Source: Rhodohalobacter sulfatireducens (GTDB taxonomy: Bacteria; Bacteroidota; Rhodothermia; Balneolales; Balneolaceae). Taken from it: a stretch of DNA of 64,000 nt. The stretch's first letter is position 1, and each line of letters opens with the position of its first letter. The translations under genes were made by a program, and so were the position numbers. The notes under the pieces are model-generated. The model had not been told where the DNA came from, did not search any database, and saw only the letters and a list, made by a program, of their open reading frames with translations. This document shows, piece by piece, positions 26,897 to 35,690 of this stretch. The DNA lies in contig NZ_JAKLWS010000012.1 in the NCBI RefSeq assembly GCF_022012475.1, positions 59,642 to 123,641 of the forward strand. The letters are read 5' to 3'.

Positions 26897-27786
26897 TGGA
26901 AGGAGATAAACCATCTGTGAGCATTATCGGCACCGGTGCACTTGGGTCCACTCTTCAGCACTTTTTTGAGGAGAATGGATATAGAATTCGTTCTGTTTGG
27001 AATAGCCGTGGCGGGAAAGTGTATTTGAATAAATCAGGACAATTCAAGGAAAAGAGAGCAACCCTGCCTGAGAAGGAGGGAGAAGCCGGTGATTTTGTTT
27101 TTATCACGACGCCGGATGACCTGATTAGCAAGACGGCCCGGGATTTGGCCGGGAAACCGATCCACTGGAAAGAAAAAATTGTTATCCATTGTTCGGGGAA
27201 TCTCACGTCTGATGAGTTAACCTCACTTTCGGAAAAGGGGGCAAAAATAGTATCGATGCACCCAATTCAATCATTTAAAAAAGGTGACGGGAGGGATCGG
27301 TTCCGGGATATAACTATCAGTTTGCAGGGAGATAAGGCCGGAAAAGAGCTCTTAAAACCAATAATTGGAGAGATGGGGGCAAACGCCCTCATGCTGAGTA
27401 AAAAGCAGAAAAGATACCTGCATATTGCTGCCGTTATGGCTTCTAACTACCTGGTGGCTTTGATGTTTAGTGTAGAAAACCTGCTTACAGATGTTGACTT
27501 GGAAGAGGGATTCGAAAGCCTTCAGCCGCTTGTCCATCAAACCGTAACGAATATTTTTGAGAAGGGGCCAGCAGATGCCTTAACGGGGCCGATTTCAAGA
27601 GGAGATACAGCGTCGGTTCAAAAGCATTTGAAAGAGTTGAAGGGGGCGGAGCAAGAAGTTTTGTACAAAATTATGGGACTGGAAGCCGCAAAAATTGCAG
27701 AAAGAGGCAGTCATATCCCTCAGGAGAAAATAAACATGCTCCGAAATTTGTTTACGCTTAGCTTGGATCAATCAGAAAAGATATAG
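26896..27786 (+). CDS. Rossmann-fold / DUF2520 oxidoreductase-like protein
   Basis: A 296-aa protein. The N-terminal half is an NAD(P)-binding Rossmann domain, V-S-I-I-G-T-G-A-L-G-S (residues 8-18), followed by FVFITTPDDLI and a V-I-H-C-S-G-N-L segment. The C-terminal half (from about residue 160) is a helical DUF2520 domain with ALMLSKKQKRYLHIAAVMAS and GPISRGDTASVQKHLK, the typical signature with the conserved His and GP-x-x-RGD. The family is related to 6-phosphogluconate/pyrroline-5-carboxylate reductases; its substrate is not established. It overlaps the Memo-like gene and ends the operon. Confidence 0.85.
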   Translation: MEGDKPSVSIIGTGALGSTLQHFFEENGYRIRSVWNSRGGKVYLNKSGQFKEKRATLPEKEGEAGDFVFITTPDDLISKTARDLAGKPIHWKEKIVIHCSGNLTSDELTSLSEKGAKIVSMHPIQSFKKGDGRDRFRDITISLQGDKAGKELLKPIIGEMGANALMLSKKQKRYLHIAAVMASNYLVALMFSVENLLTDVDLEEGFESLQPLVHQTVTNIFEKGPADALTGPISRGDTASVQKHLKELKGAEQEVLYKIMGLEAAKIAERGSHIPQEKINMLRNLFTLSLDQSEKI

Positions 27787-27849
27787 ATCATCGACTTCTT
27801 GAAAATCAACGATGTCAAGTCAGTTTAGGACTTTGAGTGGCACAAGTGA

Positions 27850-27877
27850 GTCAACTACGCCAGCAGGCTTCGTCGAC
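27850..27877. repeat. Short palindromic repeat (GTCAACTACGC...GCTTCGTCGAC)
   Basis: A 28-base imperfect palindrome in the gap after the DUF2520 gene. Arms GTCAACTACGCC and GGCTTCGTCGAC enclose AGCA. Three relatives are near the right end of the window (63738, 63936, 63966). Confidence 0.55.
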
Positions 27878-28008
27878 CGAGGACGATTCGCTGAACAATT
27901 GAGCAAGATTGGAGTGCCGGATGGGAAATATTCAAGAATATTACCCGGCAGGATTGACTCTAAAGCATAATATTTTAACATTGGACTTTAATCCTAAATC
28001 AAGAGGTT

Positions 28009-28482
28009 ATGAATAATACTCATCTAATATTTCTGATCATTACCGGTTTTATGGTTTTTACACTGTTCTATTCTTGTGAATCAAGTAGTTCAGGAGGGGG
28101 AAGCGGAGAGTTGATCAGTTCTTTCAATTCTTCAAAAAGTCACAATACCGGTAGTAATTGCATGAATTGTCATGTACAGGGAGGAGGCGGTGATGGGATT
28201 TTCAGTGTTGCAGGAACAGTATATGATGAAGCTTTAAATTCCGTATTGCCCAATTCCATTGTACGAATTTACAGCTCCCCAAACTCTGATGAGATGCCGA
28301 TTGCAGTGATTGAAGTTGATAGTCGGGGAAACTTTTATACGACAGCAAATATCAATTTTGGAGATGGTTTATATACCAGCGTAGAGGGTGCAACAACAGA
28401 AATATTCATGGAATCACCCATTACATCGGGCAGTTGTAGTAGTTGTCATGGTGATAGTACCGAAAGGGTATGGGCTAAATAA
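28009..28482 (+). CDS. Putative diheme c-type cytochrome lipoprotein
   Basis: A 157-aa exported protein. A hydrophobic N-terminus ends in a lipobox-like L-F-Y-S-C (Cys near residue 23), followed by a Ser/Gly-rich linker, so it is probably a lipoprotein. Two heme-c attachment motifs are visible: C-M-N-C-H in SNCMNCHVQGGGG and C-S-S-C-H close to the C-terminus. Between them is a carboxypeptidase-regulatory-like beta segment (VAGTVYDEALNSVLPNS, then a VEVDSRGNFYT strand). A role in periplasmic or surface electron transfer is inferred. It is a single gene, convergent with citrate synthase. Confidence 0.72.
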   Translation: MNNTHLIFLIITGFMVFTLFYSCESSSSGGGSGELISSFNSSKSHNTGSNCMNCHVQGGGGDGIFSVAGTVYDEALNSVLPNSIVRIYSSPNSDEMPIAVIEVDSRGNFYTTANINFGDGLYTSVEGATTEIFMESPITSGSCSSCHGDSTERVWAK

Positions 28483-28568
28483 GCTTCTTGAGGCAGTCTA
28501 TTCCATAATAGATATGGATTCAAGTTGTTAAAATTGTTGCCATCACTTAACCGCGAAAAGAGTAACCC

Positions 28569-28609
28569 CATCAAAGCATGCAATATTTAAAAAATTCCAT
28601 GCCTTGATG
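28569..28609. terminator. Hairpin between the convergent cytochrome and gltA genes
   Basis: CATCAAAGCATG (28569-28580) pairs with CATGCCTTGATG (28598-28609), 12 bp with one mismatch and a 17-base A/T loop. No T-run follows on either strand, so it may be a weak bidirectional terminator or an mRNA 3' stabiliser. Confidence 0.4.
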
Positions 28610-28620
28610 AGGTTGTAAGA

Positions 28621-29904
28621 TTAACGTTTTTTCATCTCCACGTAATCTCTTTTTCCATGTCCAACATATATCTGCCGCGGCCTGGAAATGGGTTCTCGGT
28701 TATCTCTCATCTCTTTCCATTGGGCAATCCAGCCGGGTAAACGGCCGAGGGCGAACATCACAGTAAACATCTCGGTGGGGATTCCAATGGCCCTGTAGAG
28801 TATACCGGAGTAAAAATCTACGTTTGGATAAAGTTTTCGCTCAACAAAATAGGAATCATTCAAGGCTACTTCTTCGAGTGATTTTGCAATATCAAGAAGT
28901 GGATCGTCGATGTGCAGCTCATTGAATACCTCGTCACTTATTTTCTTGATAATTTTGGCACGCGGATCGAAATTCTTGTAAACCCGGTGGCCAAATCCCA
29001 TCAGGCGGAAATCACTGCTTTTATCTTTAGCCTTCTCAACCATTTTTGCAACATCACTGCCTTCATTGTGAATTTGCTCAAGCATCTCAATTACTTTTTG
29101 ATTAGCCCCTCCGTGTAACGGTCCCCAAAGTGCACAGACCCCTGCCGAAATAGCAGCATACAAACTGGCGTGAGAGGAACCTGCCATCCGAACAGTTGAA
29201 GCCGAACAATTTTGTTCATGATCGGCATGAAGAATCAAAAGAGTGTTCAGGGCTTTCACAATTGTTGGATTGATATCATACTCCTCCGTGGGAAGAGCAA
29301 ACATCATGTGCAGGAAGTTAGAGCAGTAACCCAGTTTGTTTTGCGGGTACATGATCGGGAAGCCCTGTGACTTTCGGTAAGACCATGCGGCGATTGTGGT
29401 AATTTTTGCGATCAACCGCCGAATCGTCAAATCGACCTCATCAGGATCTAATTCAGAACCCTGCGAATTTGGGTAGAAAGTGGATAGAGCGCCAATCATG
29501 GAAGCCAAAACACCCATCGGATGTGCTTTGGCAGGGTATCCTTCATAAAGCAACTTCATATCTTCATGAATGAGTGTATGGCGGGTAATTCCATCTTTAA
29601 ACTTATTCAGTTCCTCTTTTGAGGGCAGGTCGCCATATATCAACAGGTAGGCAACTTCCAGGAACGAGGATTTCTCTGCAAGCTGCTCAATGGGATATCC
29701 CCGGTATCTTAAAACTCCTTCTTCGCCATTCAGAAATGTAATTGCACTTCTTGTAGCCCCGGTGCTTTTATATCCCAAATCTGATGTTATAAGCCCGGTT
29801 TCATTTCGCAGGTTTGAAATGTCAATAGCTTTTTCTCCTTCGCTTCCCTCGATGATATCAAGTTCATGGGTATCATTTCCAATGATTAGTTTTGCTGTGC
29901 TCAT
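28621..29904 (-). CDS. gltA: Citrate synthase
   Basis: A 427-aa type I (hexameric-size) citrate synthase condensing oxaloacetate and acetyl-CoA for the TCA cycle. Conserved stretches include LRYRGYPIEQLAEKSSFLEV, LHADHEQNCSASTVRM (catalytic His region), GPLHGGANQKVIEML, MGFGHRVYKNFDPRAKI (second catalytic His), and the C-terminal DFYSGILYRAIGIPTEMFTV with the catalytic Asp. The length is normal. It stands alone on the minus strand, with a 513-base gap upstream. Confidence 0.97.
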   Translation of the reverse strand: MSTAKLIIGNDTHELDIIEGSEGEKAIDISNLRNETGLITSDLGYKSTGATRSAITFLNGEEGVLRYRGYPIEQLAEKSSFLEVAYLLIYGDLPSKEELNKFKDGITRHTLIHEDMKLLYEGYPAKAHPMGVLASMIGALSTFYPNSQGSELDPDEVDLTIRRLIAKITTIAAWSYRKSQGFPIMYPQNKLGYCSNFLHMMFALPTEEYDINPTIVKALNTLLILHADHEQNCSASTVRMAGSSHASLYAAISAGVCALWGPLHGGANQKVIEMLEQIHNEGSDVAKMVEKAKDKSSDFRLMGFGHRVYKNFDPRAKIIKKISDEVFNELHIDDPLLDIAKSLEEVALNDSYFVERKLYPNVDFYSGILYRAIGIPTEMFTVMFALGRLPGWIAQWKEMRDNREPISRPRQIYVGHGKRDYVEMKKR

Positions 29905-30417
29905 ATTTCGGTCCTCAGTTCATTCATTATTCTGATTTATTCTTCTGAGCAGAACTTAAAAGAATGGAAGCGCTTTCTACATAGGATAAAATTTGAGTAC
30001 TGCATCAGGGAAATACCTATGGATGTTTTGAGTAGGATCAGCTTGTGAGCAATTTAACAGAGATCAGCGAATGGAAAATGATAATTGTAAAAATAACTTC
30101 AAGAAAGGGAGTTTGCTTCGCAGGCTATCAAAGAGAGTAATAATTTGTTGGGTGTTGCAAAGTCTTTTATATCAGAAATCAATCTTTCAGCGTATTCTCA
30201 ACTCTTTTCTTTTTCGTTTCAAAAATCAGGTTCGGTAATAAAAAATTATGAGTGGCAATAAGGGACTGCCACAATTTCAAAATTTATCTTAAACCGGCTA
30301 GAAATAATCAAGTTATCCTTACATTTTTTTGAGTAGAATTCTTCTATCCTACAAGTAGATGCAATTGATTTTAGATCAAGAGGTGTCACGTCGAAATAAA
30401 TAACTAGGGAGGTTTTT
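29905..30417. other. Intergenic region between gltA and the DUF6588 gene
   Basis: 513 bases between divergent genes. No ORF, RNA gene or strong repeat is seen. Near its right end are a TTGAT-N5-ATCAA inverted repeat (30365-30379) and an AGGGAGG ribosome-binding site (30406-30412). Confidence 0.5.
30406..30412 (+). promoter_or_regulatory. Strong Shine-Dalgarno site
   Basis: AGGGAGG stands 5 bases before the ATG at 30418. Most genes in this window lack so clear a site, which fixes this start and suggests high expression. Confidence 0.7.
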
Positions 30418-31320
30418 ATGAAGATATCGAACCGGCTTTCCTTAAGTACACTCATCTGCATATTGGTTGTATGCATGTCTACATCAGCCAATGCACAGAA
30501 TCAATTTGAGGATGCCATTGAACAGTTTGAATCGGAATCGGTAACGGGGTACTTGCAGCCATTTTTAAATGGTTTCGGGGCTAATCTGAATTCTGGTTTC
30601 GCAGGAACCGCGAAACTGGAAAATGAGTTGGTGATTCGTCTGGAAGCGGTTGGTATGGCTACATTAATTGGGGGTGCTGAGGAGACGTTTAAGGCGATTC
30701 CACCCGCGCCTTTTAATCAACAAAAGGTCGAAACGGCTACGATTTTTGGAGACCAGGGCGCTACAGTAACAGGGGCTGAAGGAATACAGTATAAGTATCA
30801 AAATGGGGTATTTGACCTGGATTACTTTCCTTTGGCCGTTCCACAGTTAACCATTGGTAACTACTATCACACGCAAGTAAAGCTGCGCTATTTTGGTTAT
30901 ACAGGCCAAGATGACGTTCCCGATATACAGTTATTAGGCTTTGGAATTCAACATGGATTGACTCAGTATTTCGGGCAGTTACCGCTGGACCTTTCTGTGG
31001 CACTCTTCTACCAGCAGTTTAAGATTGGTGACATCATAGAAAGTGATGCTTTTGCGATTGCAGGTATGGGTAGCAAAGAATTTGGCATTCTTACAATCTA
31101 TGGTGGCGTACAATACGAAAAAACTCAAATGGATCTGAACTATACTCGCAGCGGTTCATCCGATATTGAAAATTCGCAAGTCGATCTGACCTTTGATGCG
31201 GAAAACTCAATTCGTGGTTATGCAGGACTCGGCCTGGATTTGTCAATTGTACATATTCGAACTGATATAAATATCGGCAATGTATCGGTTTTAAGCGCTT
31301 CTATTGGATTTGGGATTTAA
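30418..31320 (+). CDS. DUF6588-like outer-membrane beta-barrel protein
   Basis: A 300-aa exported protein. A signal peptide spans residues 1-26 (ISNRLSLSTLICILVVCMST then ANAQ). The mature part opens with FEDAIEQFESESVTGYLQPF and continues with glycine- and aromatic-rich alternating strands ending in VSVLSASIGFGI, a barrel-like C-terminus. This matches the DUF6588 family of Bacteroidota, which has no known function. The AGGGAGG site suggests strong expression. A lipoprotein gene follows after 21 bases and is probably co-transcribed. Confidence 0.7.
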   Translation: MKISNRLSLSTLICILVVCMSTSANAQNQFEDAIEQFESESVTGYLQPFLNGFGANLNSGFAGTAKLENELVIRLEAVGMATLIGGAEETFKAIPPAPFNQQKVETATIFGDQGATVTGAEGIQYKYQNGVFDLDYFPLAVPQLTIGNYYHTQVKLRYFGYTGQDDVPDIQLLGFGIQHGLTQYFGQLPLDLSVALFYQQFKIGDIIESDAFAIAGMGSKEFGILTIYGGVQYEKTQMDLNYTRSGSSDIENSQVDLTFDAENSIRGYAGLGLDLSIVHIRTDINIGNVSVLSASIGFGI

Positions 31321-31341
31321 AAAAGCAAAATGAGGAGAGCC

Positions 31342-31932
31342 ATGAAAAAAAATAGAGCTTATAATATTGGAATATTGATAAATACAACCCTTCTTTTCTT
31401 TCTGGTGGTTGTTATGTTTGCATGCGAAGATATGATACGTGACAACTTTTTGATTTTAGAAGAGGTTGCTGAGTTTGAATACACGATAGACACTGACGAC
31501 GTTAATTATAATGAGACTGAAAGTGTAAATTTACAAAGCATCATCAATGATCTTGACAGCGACGTTGAAGATATAAGCTTTTACAATTTTACTCTTCAAG
31601 TCACCAATACATATGAGACGCCACTGAATACGGAGATTTCCGGAACAATTCGTGTTAAACAAAGCAGTGATTCTCAATATGAACCGATTGTTAACTTTAC
31701 AAACATAACATTAGAGGAATTTCAAACCGAGCGGTCAATATTTTCTGACGAACTTACCGGAATCAGTCTTGTTTCGGGGGGTGTCGCGTATTTAATTGAT
31801 TTGTACGATCAGCAACCAGCACCAACCTTAGACTTCAATGTTCGAGGTACTATAGACAGAAACGGAGAGGGACAGAATACAACATTTGATTTCACCGTTC
31901 GGGTCTACAGTCAGTTTGAAACCGATCCCTGA
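31342..31932 (+). CDS. Putative lipoprotein of unknown function
   Basis: A 196-aa protein. After KKNRAYNIGIL comes a hydrophobic stretch LLFFLVVVMFA and Cys (residue 27 region), a lipobox-like ending, so export and lipidation are likely. The mature part is acidic and beta-rich, with SGTIRVKQ and DFNVRGTIDRNG strand patterns and several NxT/S. I do not recognise the family. I chose the ATG at 31342, which has GAGGAGAG just upstream, over an ATG 12 bases earlier. It follows the DUF6588 gene closely and may be its partner. Confidence 0.65.
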   Translation: MKKNRAYNIGILINTTLLFFLVVVMFACEDMIRDNFLILEEVAEFEYTIDTDDVNYNETESVNLQSIINDLDSDVEDISFYNFTLQVTNTYETPLNTEISGTIRVKQSSDSQYEPIVNFTNITLEEFQTERSIFSDELTGISLVSGGVAYLIDLYDQQPAPTLDFNVRGTIDRNGEGQNTTFDFTVRVYSQFETDP

Positions 31933-32392
31933 TGAATAAATCTGAAGTATTATTTTTTACACAACTTTGGGATGATAAATATCATTTGAAATAAATGGAT
32001 TCTCATCCCAAAGACTTCTCAGGTTTTCTGTGTTCATTTATTTGATCAAACTCCATCATGTGTGAAACCTGAAAGGTCTCCGGGGACAGTTTATGCGTGA
32101 AAGTACACCAGGTCGGCAAAGATAAAAGTCCCCATTTGCATGGGAATCGGCCCTGCCTGCGCTGAACCTTCGGAAGACGGGCGAAGAGAGCTGAGGTGAG
32201 GATGACTTTCTAAGTTCCGAATTGCCTATTCCTGGTTTTGACCCACAAATGATCATACCCAAATGCCCATCGAAGTAGACACTCCAGAAAAAACTTCAGA
32301 TTAAACTAAAAAAGTTTCGGGTTTATAGTTGATACTTTGTAAGCTCTGCCCGAGGGAGTTCATTCTAAAAATCAGTTTGGACAGGTCTATAA
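31933..32392. other. Intergenic region before the 97-aa gene
   Basis: 460 bases. I find no supportable gene; a 68-codon minus-strand frame at 32056-32262 has no recognisable features. The segment is richer in G+C than the island to its right. Confidence 0.45.
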
Positions 32393-32686
32393 TCAATACT
32401 TAATTACAATTCCATCCGGAGTTTGTTCTTCAGTGATTCTCCAGGTATATGTCTGACCGTCAAACCATATTTCAAGGTAGTGGTCGTCTTTTGTCCGGAC
32501 CACATACTGAAACATAAATGTCTTTCCATGGCGGTGTCGTGTGCAATGCCTTACTTCTTTAATTTGGTAAATCGTTCCATTTTCCCGTTCAATTCGGTAC
32601 GGGGTAATTTTATGCTTGAGCTTTGGATTTTCGAATCCTCGAAATATGCTGAGAACGTTGACAGGTGGATGCTGACTTGGGTTCAT
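32393..32686 (-). CDS. Uncharacterised 97-aa protein (intact copy of a duplicated gene)
   Basis: A small basic protein, MNPSQHPPVNVLSIFRGFEN at its start, with a PKLKHKITPYRIERENG segment, CTRHRHGK and a C-terminal LEIWFDGQTYTWRITEEQ. Aromatic and basic residues alternate in a compact beta-rich pattern. A related copy at 42157-42450, about 60-65 % alike by eye, is broken by two stop codons. Conservation of the copy supports that this is a real protein. I do not recognise the family. It lies at the left edge of the accessory region, on the minus strand. Confidence 0.65.
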   Translation of the reverse strand: MNPSQHPPVNVLSIFRGFENPKLKHKITPYRIERENGTIYQIKEVRHCTRHRHGKTFMFQYVVRTKDDHYLEIWFDGQTYTWRITEEQTPDGIVIKY

Positions 32687-33149
32687 ACAGATCTTTTATT
32701 TATAAGATACCGGCCCTCACTGAAGGGCTTATGACACCCGCTTGTATAATAATCTAACATGAATTCGAGATAAGAATTTGGAAAAAGAGTCTCACCCCTC
32801 CTTTGTAAGGAGGGGCCAGGGGGTGGTTTAATGTATTGTATTCAGGTTTATGAGCATGAAAATTAACTATCAACCTGTCTTATACCATCCCATAATAACC
32901 TTTTCGGAAAAGAGCCTGTCCTGAAAACTTTCGGGAAGGGGACTTTTTGGCTGCCATATTCAATGGTTTCATATCGGATTCACGTTAATTTAGTGCTTGG
33001 CTATTTTTCCGGCTATATGTGATTATTTGTGTTATTACACTATATCCTCGATAATCAAAATAAATCCGTGTGTGTACATTAAAAATTTACAAACCGTTTC
33101 TCCAATCCGTATTTTTAGATTCAATGAATATTAAATCAAAAATAATTAC
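32687..33149. other. Intergenic region upstream of the galU-like gene
   Basis: 463 bases. It contains the dispersed palindromic repeat at 32795-32826. The rest shows no supportable ORF or RNA. The promoter for the galU-glucuronokinase pair is expected toward the right end. Confidence 0.45.
32795..32826. repeat. Dispersed palindromic repeat (CCCCTC/GAGGGG type), second copy
   Basis: CCCCTCCTT (32795-32803), TGT loop, AAGGAGGGG (32807-32815) is a perfect 9-bp hairpin followed by CCAGGGGGTGG. Same design as 5667-5694. Confidence 0.6.
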
Positions 33150-34046
33150 GTGGGAAACATAGATATCGCAGTGGTACCCGTTGCGGGGATGGGGACAAGG
33201 TTACTGCCCGCCACTAAATCACAGCCAAAAGAGATGCTGCCGGTAGGAAGAAAACCCGTGGTTCAATATGTAGTAGAAGAACTGGAGCGGGTAGGAGTCA
33301 ACAAGCTTCTTTTTATTACGGGAAGCGGCAAAGCTTCCATAGAAAATCATTTTGATCTGAGTCCGGAACTTACTCAAACGTTACGGGAAGATGGCAAGGA
33401 AGAACTTCTTCAAGAGCTTGCATTTGCGCACTCTCCCGTGCAATTTTTCTATACGCGACAAAAACAACTTTTGGGCCTGGGACATGCCGTACTTTGTGCA
33501 GAACCTTTCGTTGGTAATCAGCCGTTTATTGTTGCGCTGGGTGACTCCATCATAGGGATGCATGCCCAAAGCCGTATCATCGAAAGAATGTCCAACTGCT
33601 ACCACGAAAAGAACGCGGATGCAGTGATCGCTTTCCATGAAGTACCGGAAGACCAGGTATATAAATATGGTATCGCAAAACCTAAAACCTCTGGTGATCT
33701 GTTTGAAATCGAAGATCTTATCGAGAAACCCCCGGTCGATGAAGCGCCGGGAAATCTTGCTATTGCCGCGCGCTACGTACTTTCACCGGCAATTTTTGAA
33801 GCGTTAAAACAAACAGAACCGGGTGCCGGCGATGAAATTCAACTTACCGACGCCATCCGGATTTTACTCAAACAGGGGAAGAAGGTATGGGGTGTTAAAT
33901 TACGGGAAGATGAAAAACGGTACGATATTGGAAATTTTGGTACATACTTTCGGGCCTTTACAGAATTTGCCCTTGCTGATGAAACATTTGGACCGGAACT
34001 TAAAGAGCACTTAAAAGATCTTTTGAATGAAAATAATTCGAAATAA
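33150..34046 (+). CDS. galU: UTP--sugar-1-phosphate uridylyltransferase (GalU family)
   Basis: A 298-aa nucleotidyltransferase. The N-terminal signature PVAGMGTRLLPATKSQPKEM (nucleotide binding, residues 8-27) is followed by PVGRKPVVQYVVEEL, ALGDSIIG and the IEKPPVDEAPGNLAIAARYV sugar-binding region, with KRYDIGNFGTYFRAF at the end, all GalU-like. The start is GTG; the nearest ATG is out of frame. Its last 20 bases overlap the start of a glucuronokinase homologue. That coupling suggests the natural sugar-1-phosphate could be glucuronate-1-phosphate rather than, or besides, glucose-1-phosphate. UDP-glucose synthesis remains the default function. Confidence 0.9.
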   Translation: MGNIDIAVVPVAGMGTRLLPATKSQPKEMLPVGRKPVVQYVVEELERVGVNKLLFITGSGKASIENHFDLSPELTQTLREDGKEELLQELAFAHSPVQFFYTRQKQLLGLGHAVLCAEPFVGNQPFIVALGDSIIGMHAQSRIIERMSNCYHEKNADAVIAFHEVPEDQVYKYGIAKPKTSGDLFEIEDLIEKPPVDEAPGNLAIAARYVLSPAIFEALKQTEPGAGDEIQLTDAIRILLKQGKKVWGVKLREDEKRYDIGNFGTYFRAFTEFALADETFGPELKEHLKDLLNENNSK

Positions 34047-35043
34047 AGCCTATGCCCGCGCCGGGTTACTTGGTAATCCGTCAGATGGCTATAACGGAAA
34101 AACCATCTCTTTCATCATCAGAAATTTCTACGCAGAAATTGTTCTGTATGAATGGGATACATTTGAAATTCTGCCCAGTGAGCCGGATAAGGGAAAATTC
34201 CGGTCTGTACACCATCTCGTCGAAGATGTTCGTCTTCACGGCTATTATGGGGGTATGCGGATCATTAAGGCCACTATTAAACGGTTTGTGGACTACTGTA
34301 ACGACCGGGATATCGAATTGCATTCTCAAAATTTCTCAATTCGCTACTCTTCCACCATTCCTCGGCAGGTGGGATTGGCAGGTTCCAGCTCCATCATTGT
34401 GGCCACTCTTCGCTGTTTGATGGAATTTTACGGAGTAAAAATACCTGTCGAAGCTCAACCCTCATTTGTTCTATCTGTTGAACAGGACGAACTCGGTATT
34501 TCGGGCGGCCTTCAAGACAGGGTGATCCAGGTGTATGAGGGATTGGTGTATATGAATTTTGATAAACAGGTTGAACAAACTATTGATGATTTTTTGTGCT
34601 ATGAGTACGAACGGTTGGAACCCGCATTACTTACTAACATATATATCGCCTATCATGCAGGACTGAGTGAGCCTACAGAGGTGTATCATAATGATATTCG
34701 AGGGCGTTTCATGAGGGGGGAAGAGGAAGTTGTAAACGCCATGAAACGATTTGCAGACTTAACTGCCGAGGGCAAACAGGCATTGCATGACGGAGACAAC
34801 GAGTTGTTTGCCGCACTGATTGATGAAAATTTTGAGCTTCGCCGAAGTATATCCAAACTTCCGGACTGGCAGACAGAAATGGTTGAGACGGCTCGCGAAT
34901 TCGGTGCCAGTGCTAAGTTTGCCGGTTCCGGCGGAGCCATTGTCGGCACATACGAATCAAAAGAGATGCTTGATAAACTTAAAAGCCGTTTCAAAGATCT
35001 GCATGTAGAAACGATTATTCCTCAAATAATTTCAGCGGATTGA
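34027..35043 (+). CDS. Glucuronokinase-like GHMP kinase
   Basis: A 338-aa GHMP-family kinase. R-A-G-L-L-G-N-P-S-D-G-Y-N-G-K-T-I-S-F at residues 11-29 closely follows the plant glucuronokinase start (ARVGLLGNPSDVYYGRTIS). The ATP loop is P112-R-Q-V-G-L-A-G-S-S-S, then comes LGISGGLQDRVIQVYEGLVY, and the third GHMP motif is AKFAGSGGAIVG (296-307). HGYYGGMRIIKA also matches the plant enzyme, which phosphorylates D-glucuronate at C1. It overlaps the galU homologue by 20 bases, so the two would give UDP-glucuronate from free glucuronate. That pathway is inferred; no assay of a bacterial relative is known to me. Confidence 0.8.
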   Translation: MKIIRNKAYARAGLLGNPSDGYNGKTISFIIRNFYAEIVLYEWDTFEILPSEPDKGKFRSVHHLVEDVRLHGYYGGMRIIKATIKRFVDYCNDRDIELHSQNFSIRYSSTIPRQVGLAGSSSIIVATLRCLMEFYGVKIPVEAQPSFVLSVEQDELGISGGLQDRVIQVYEGLVYMNFDKQVEQTIDDFLCYEYERLEPALLTNIYIAYHAGLSEPTEVYHNDIRGRFMRGEEEVVNAMKRFADLTAEGKQALHDGDNELFAALIDENFELRRSISKLPDWQTEMVETAREFGASAKFAGSGGAIVGTYESKEMLDKLKSRFKDLHVETIIPQIISAD

Positions 35044-35360
35044 TAGGGAAGGGAATTATAGAGATGTGTTACTGAGGTACTCCAAAAGTGTAGGAGTGCA
35101 ATGGAGTATGCTAACCAACAGTTGAAAAAATTACCTGATGAGCATAAACACTTTGAAAATTCTCATCTATAGAAGCTGGGTATACATCCTACCCTGTACA
35201 ATACGAAGTTGAGTTTACTCGCCTCATCATAAATAATTTAGAAAGATATGAGGTTGTTGCCATTCACGCTTATTCACAACGAACCAATATAAGTCTGAAT
35301 GAGAATATTCGTATTTTGCCTTTACTATTACAAATTTTTATGAACATAAGCCCAATTATT
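35044..35360. other. Intergenic region after the glucuronokinase gene
   Basis: 317 bases with no recognisable gene or RNA; the base composition becomes more AT-rich from here to about 45 kb. Confidence 0.4.
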
Positions 35361-35597
35361 ATGTCAGAAAAGAAAGATCTTTATCGTTTGGAAGAAGAAC
35401 GTACCCTGGAACAGGTAGCAAGTTATTTTGAGAATGTGGCTGACAATTTGAGGAATGGTCATATTACTTTTGAGGATGGTACGAAAATCGAATTACCAGA
35501 TAATGTAACGCTGGATATTGATGTGGATGAGCGTAATAAGGAAGATGTTATCGCAACGACTGCGGAATTTGAACTTAAGTGGACTATAAAAAAGTAA
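35361..35597 (+). CDS. amphi-Trp domain protein
   Basis: A 78-aa protein made of one amphi-Trp domain (TIGR04354): K-K-D-L-Y-R-L-E-E-E-R-T, the helix ASYFENVADNLRNGHITFED, I-E-L-P-D-N-V-T-L-D-I-D-V-D-E, and the final F-E-L-K-W-T-I. I chose the ATG at 35361 (MSEKKDLYRL) because a 15-codon upstream extension has no similarity to the family. Amphi-Trp proteins are common in archaea and scattered in bacteria, and their function is unknown. It stands alone at the start of the AT-rich accessory stretch. Confidence 0.75.
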   Translation: MSEKKDLYRLEEERTLEQVASYFENVADNLRNGHITFEDGTKIELPDNVTLDIDVDERNKEDVIATTAEFELKWTIKK

Positions 35598-35690
35598 GCG
35601 GTTCTCTACATTCTTCCGATACATAAATAGAAGGGATTCGAACTCTCATTATATAGGGATGAATGACCTGTTCCAATGCGTGGGGCTTGA

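Noticed and set aside
35625..35660. GGGATTCGAACTCTC, which looks like a tRNA T-loop on the minus strand
   Set aside because: The T-stem pairs poorly and no acceptor or anticodon arm can be formed.
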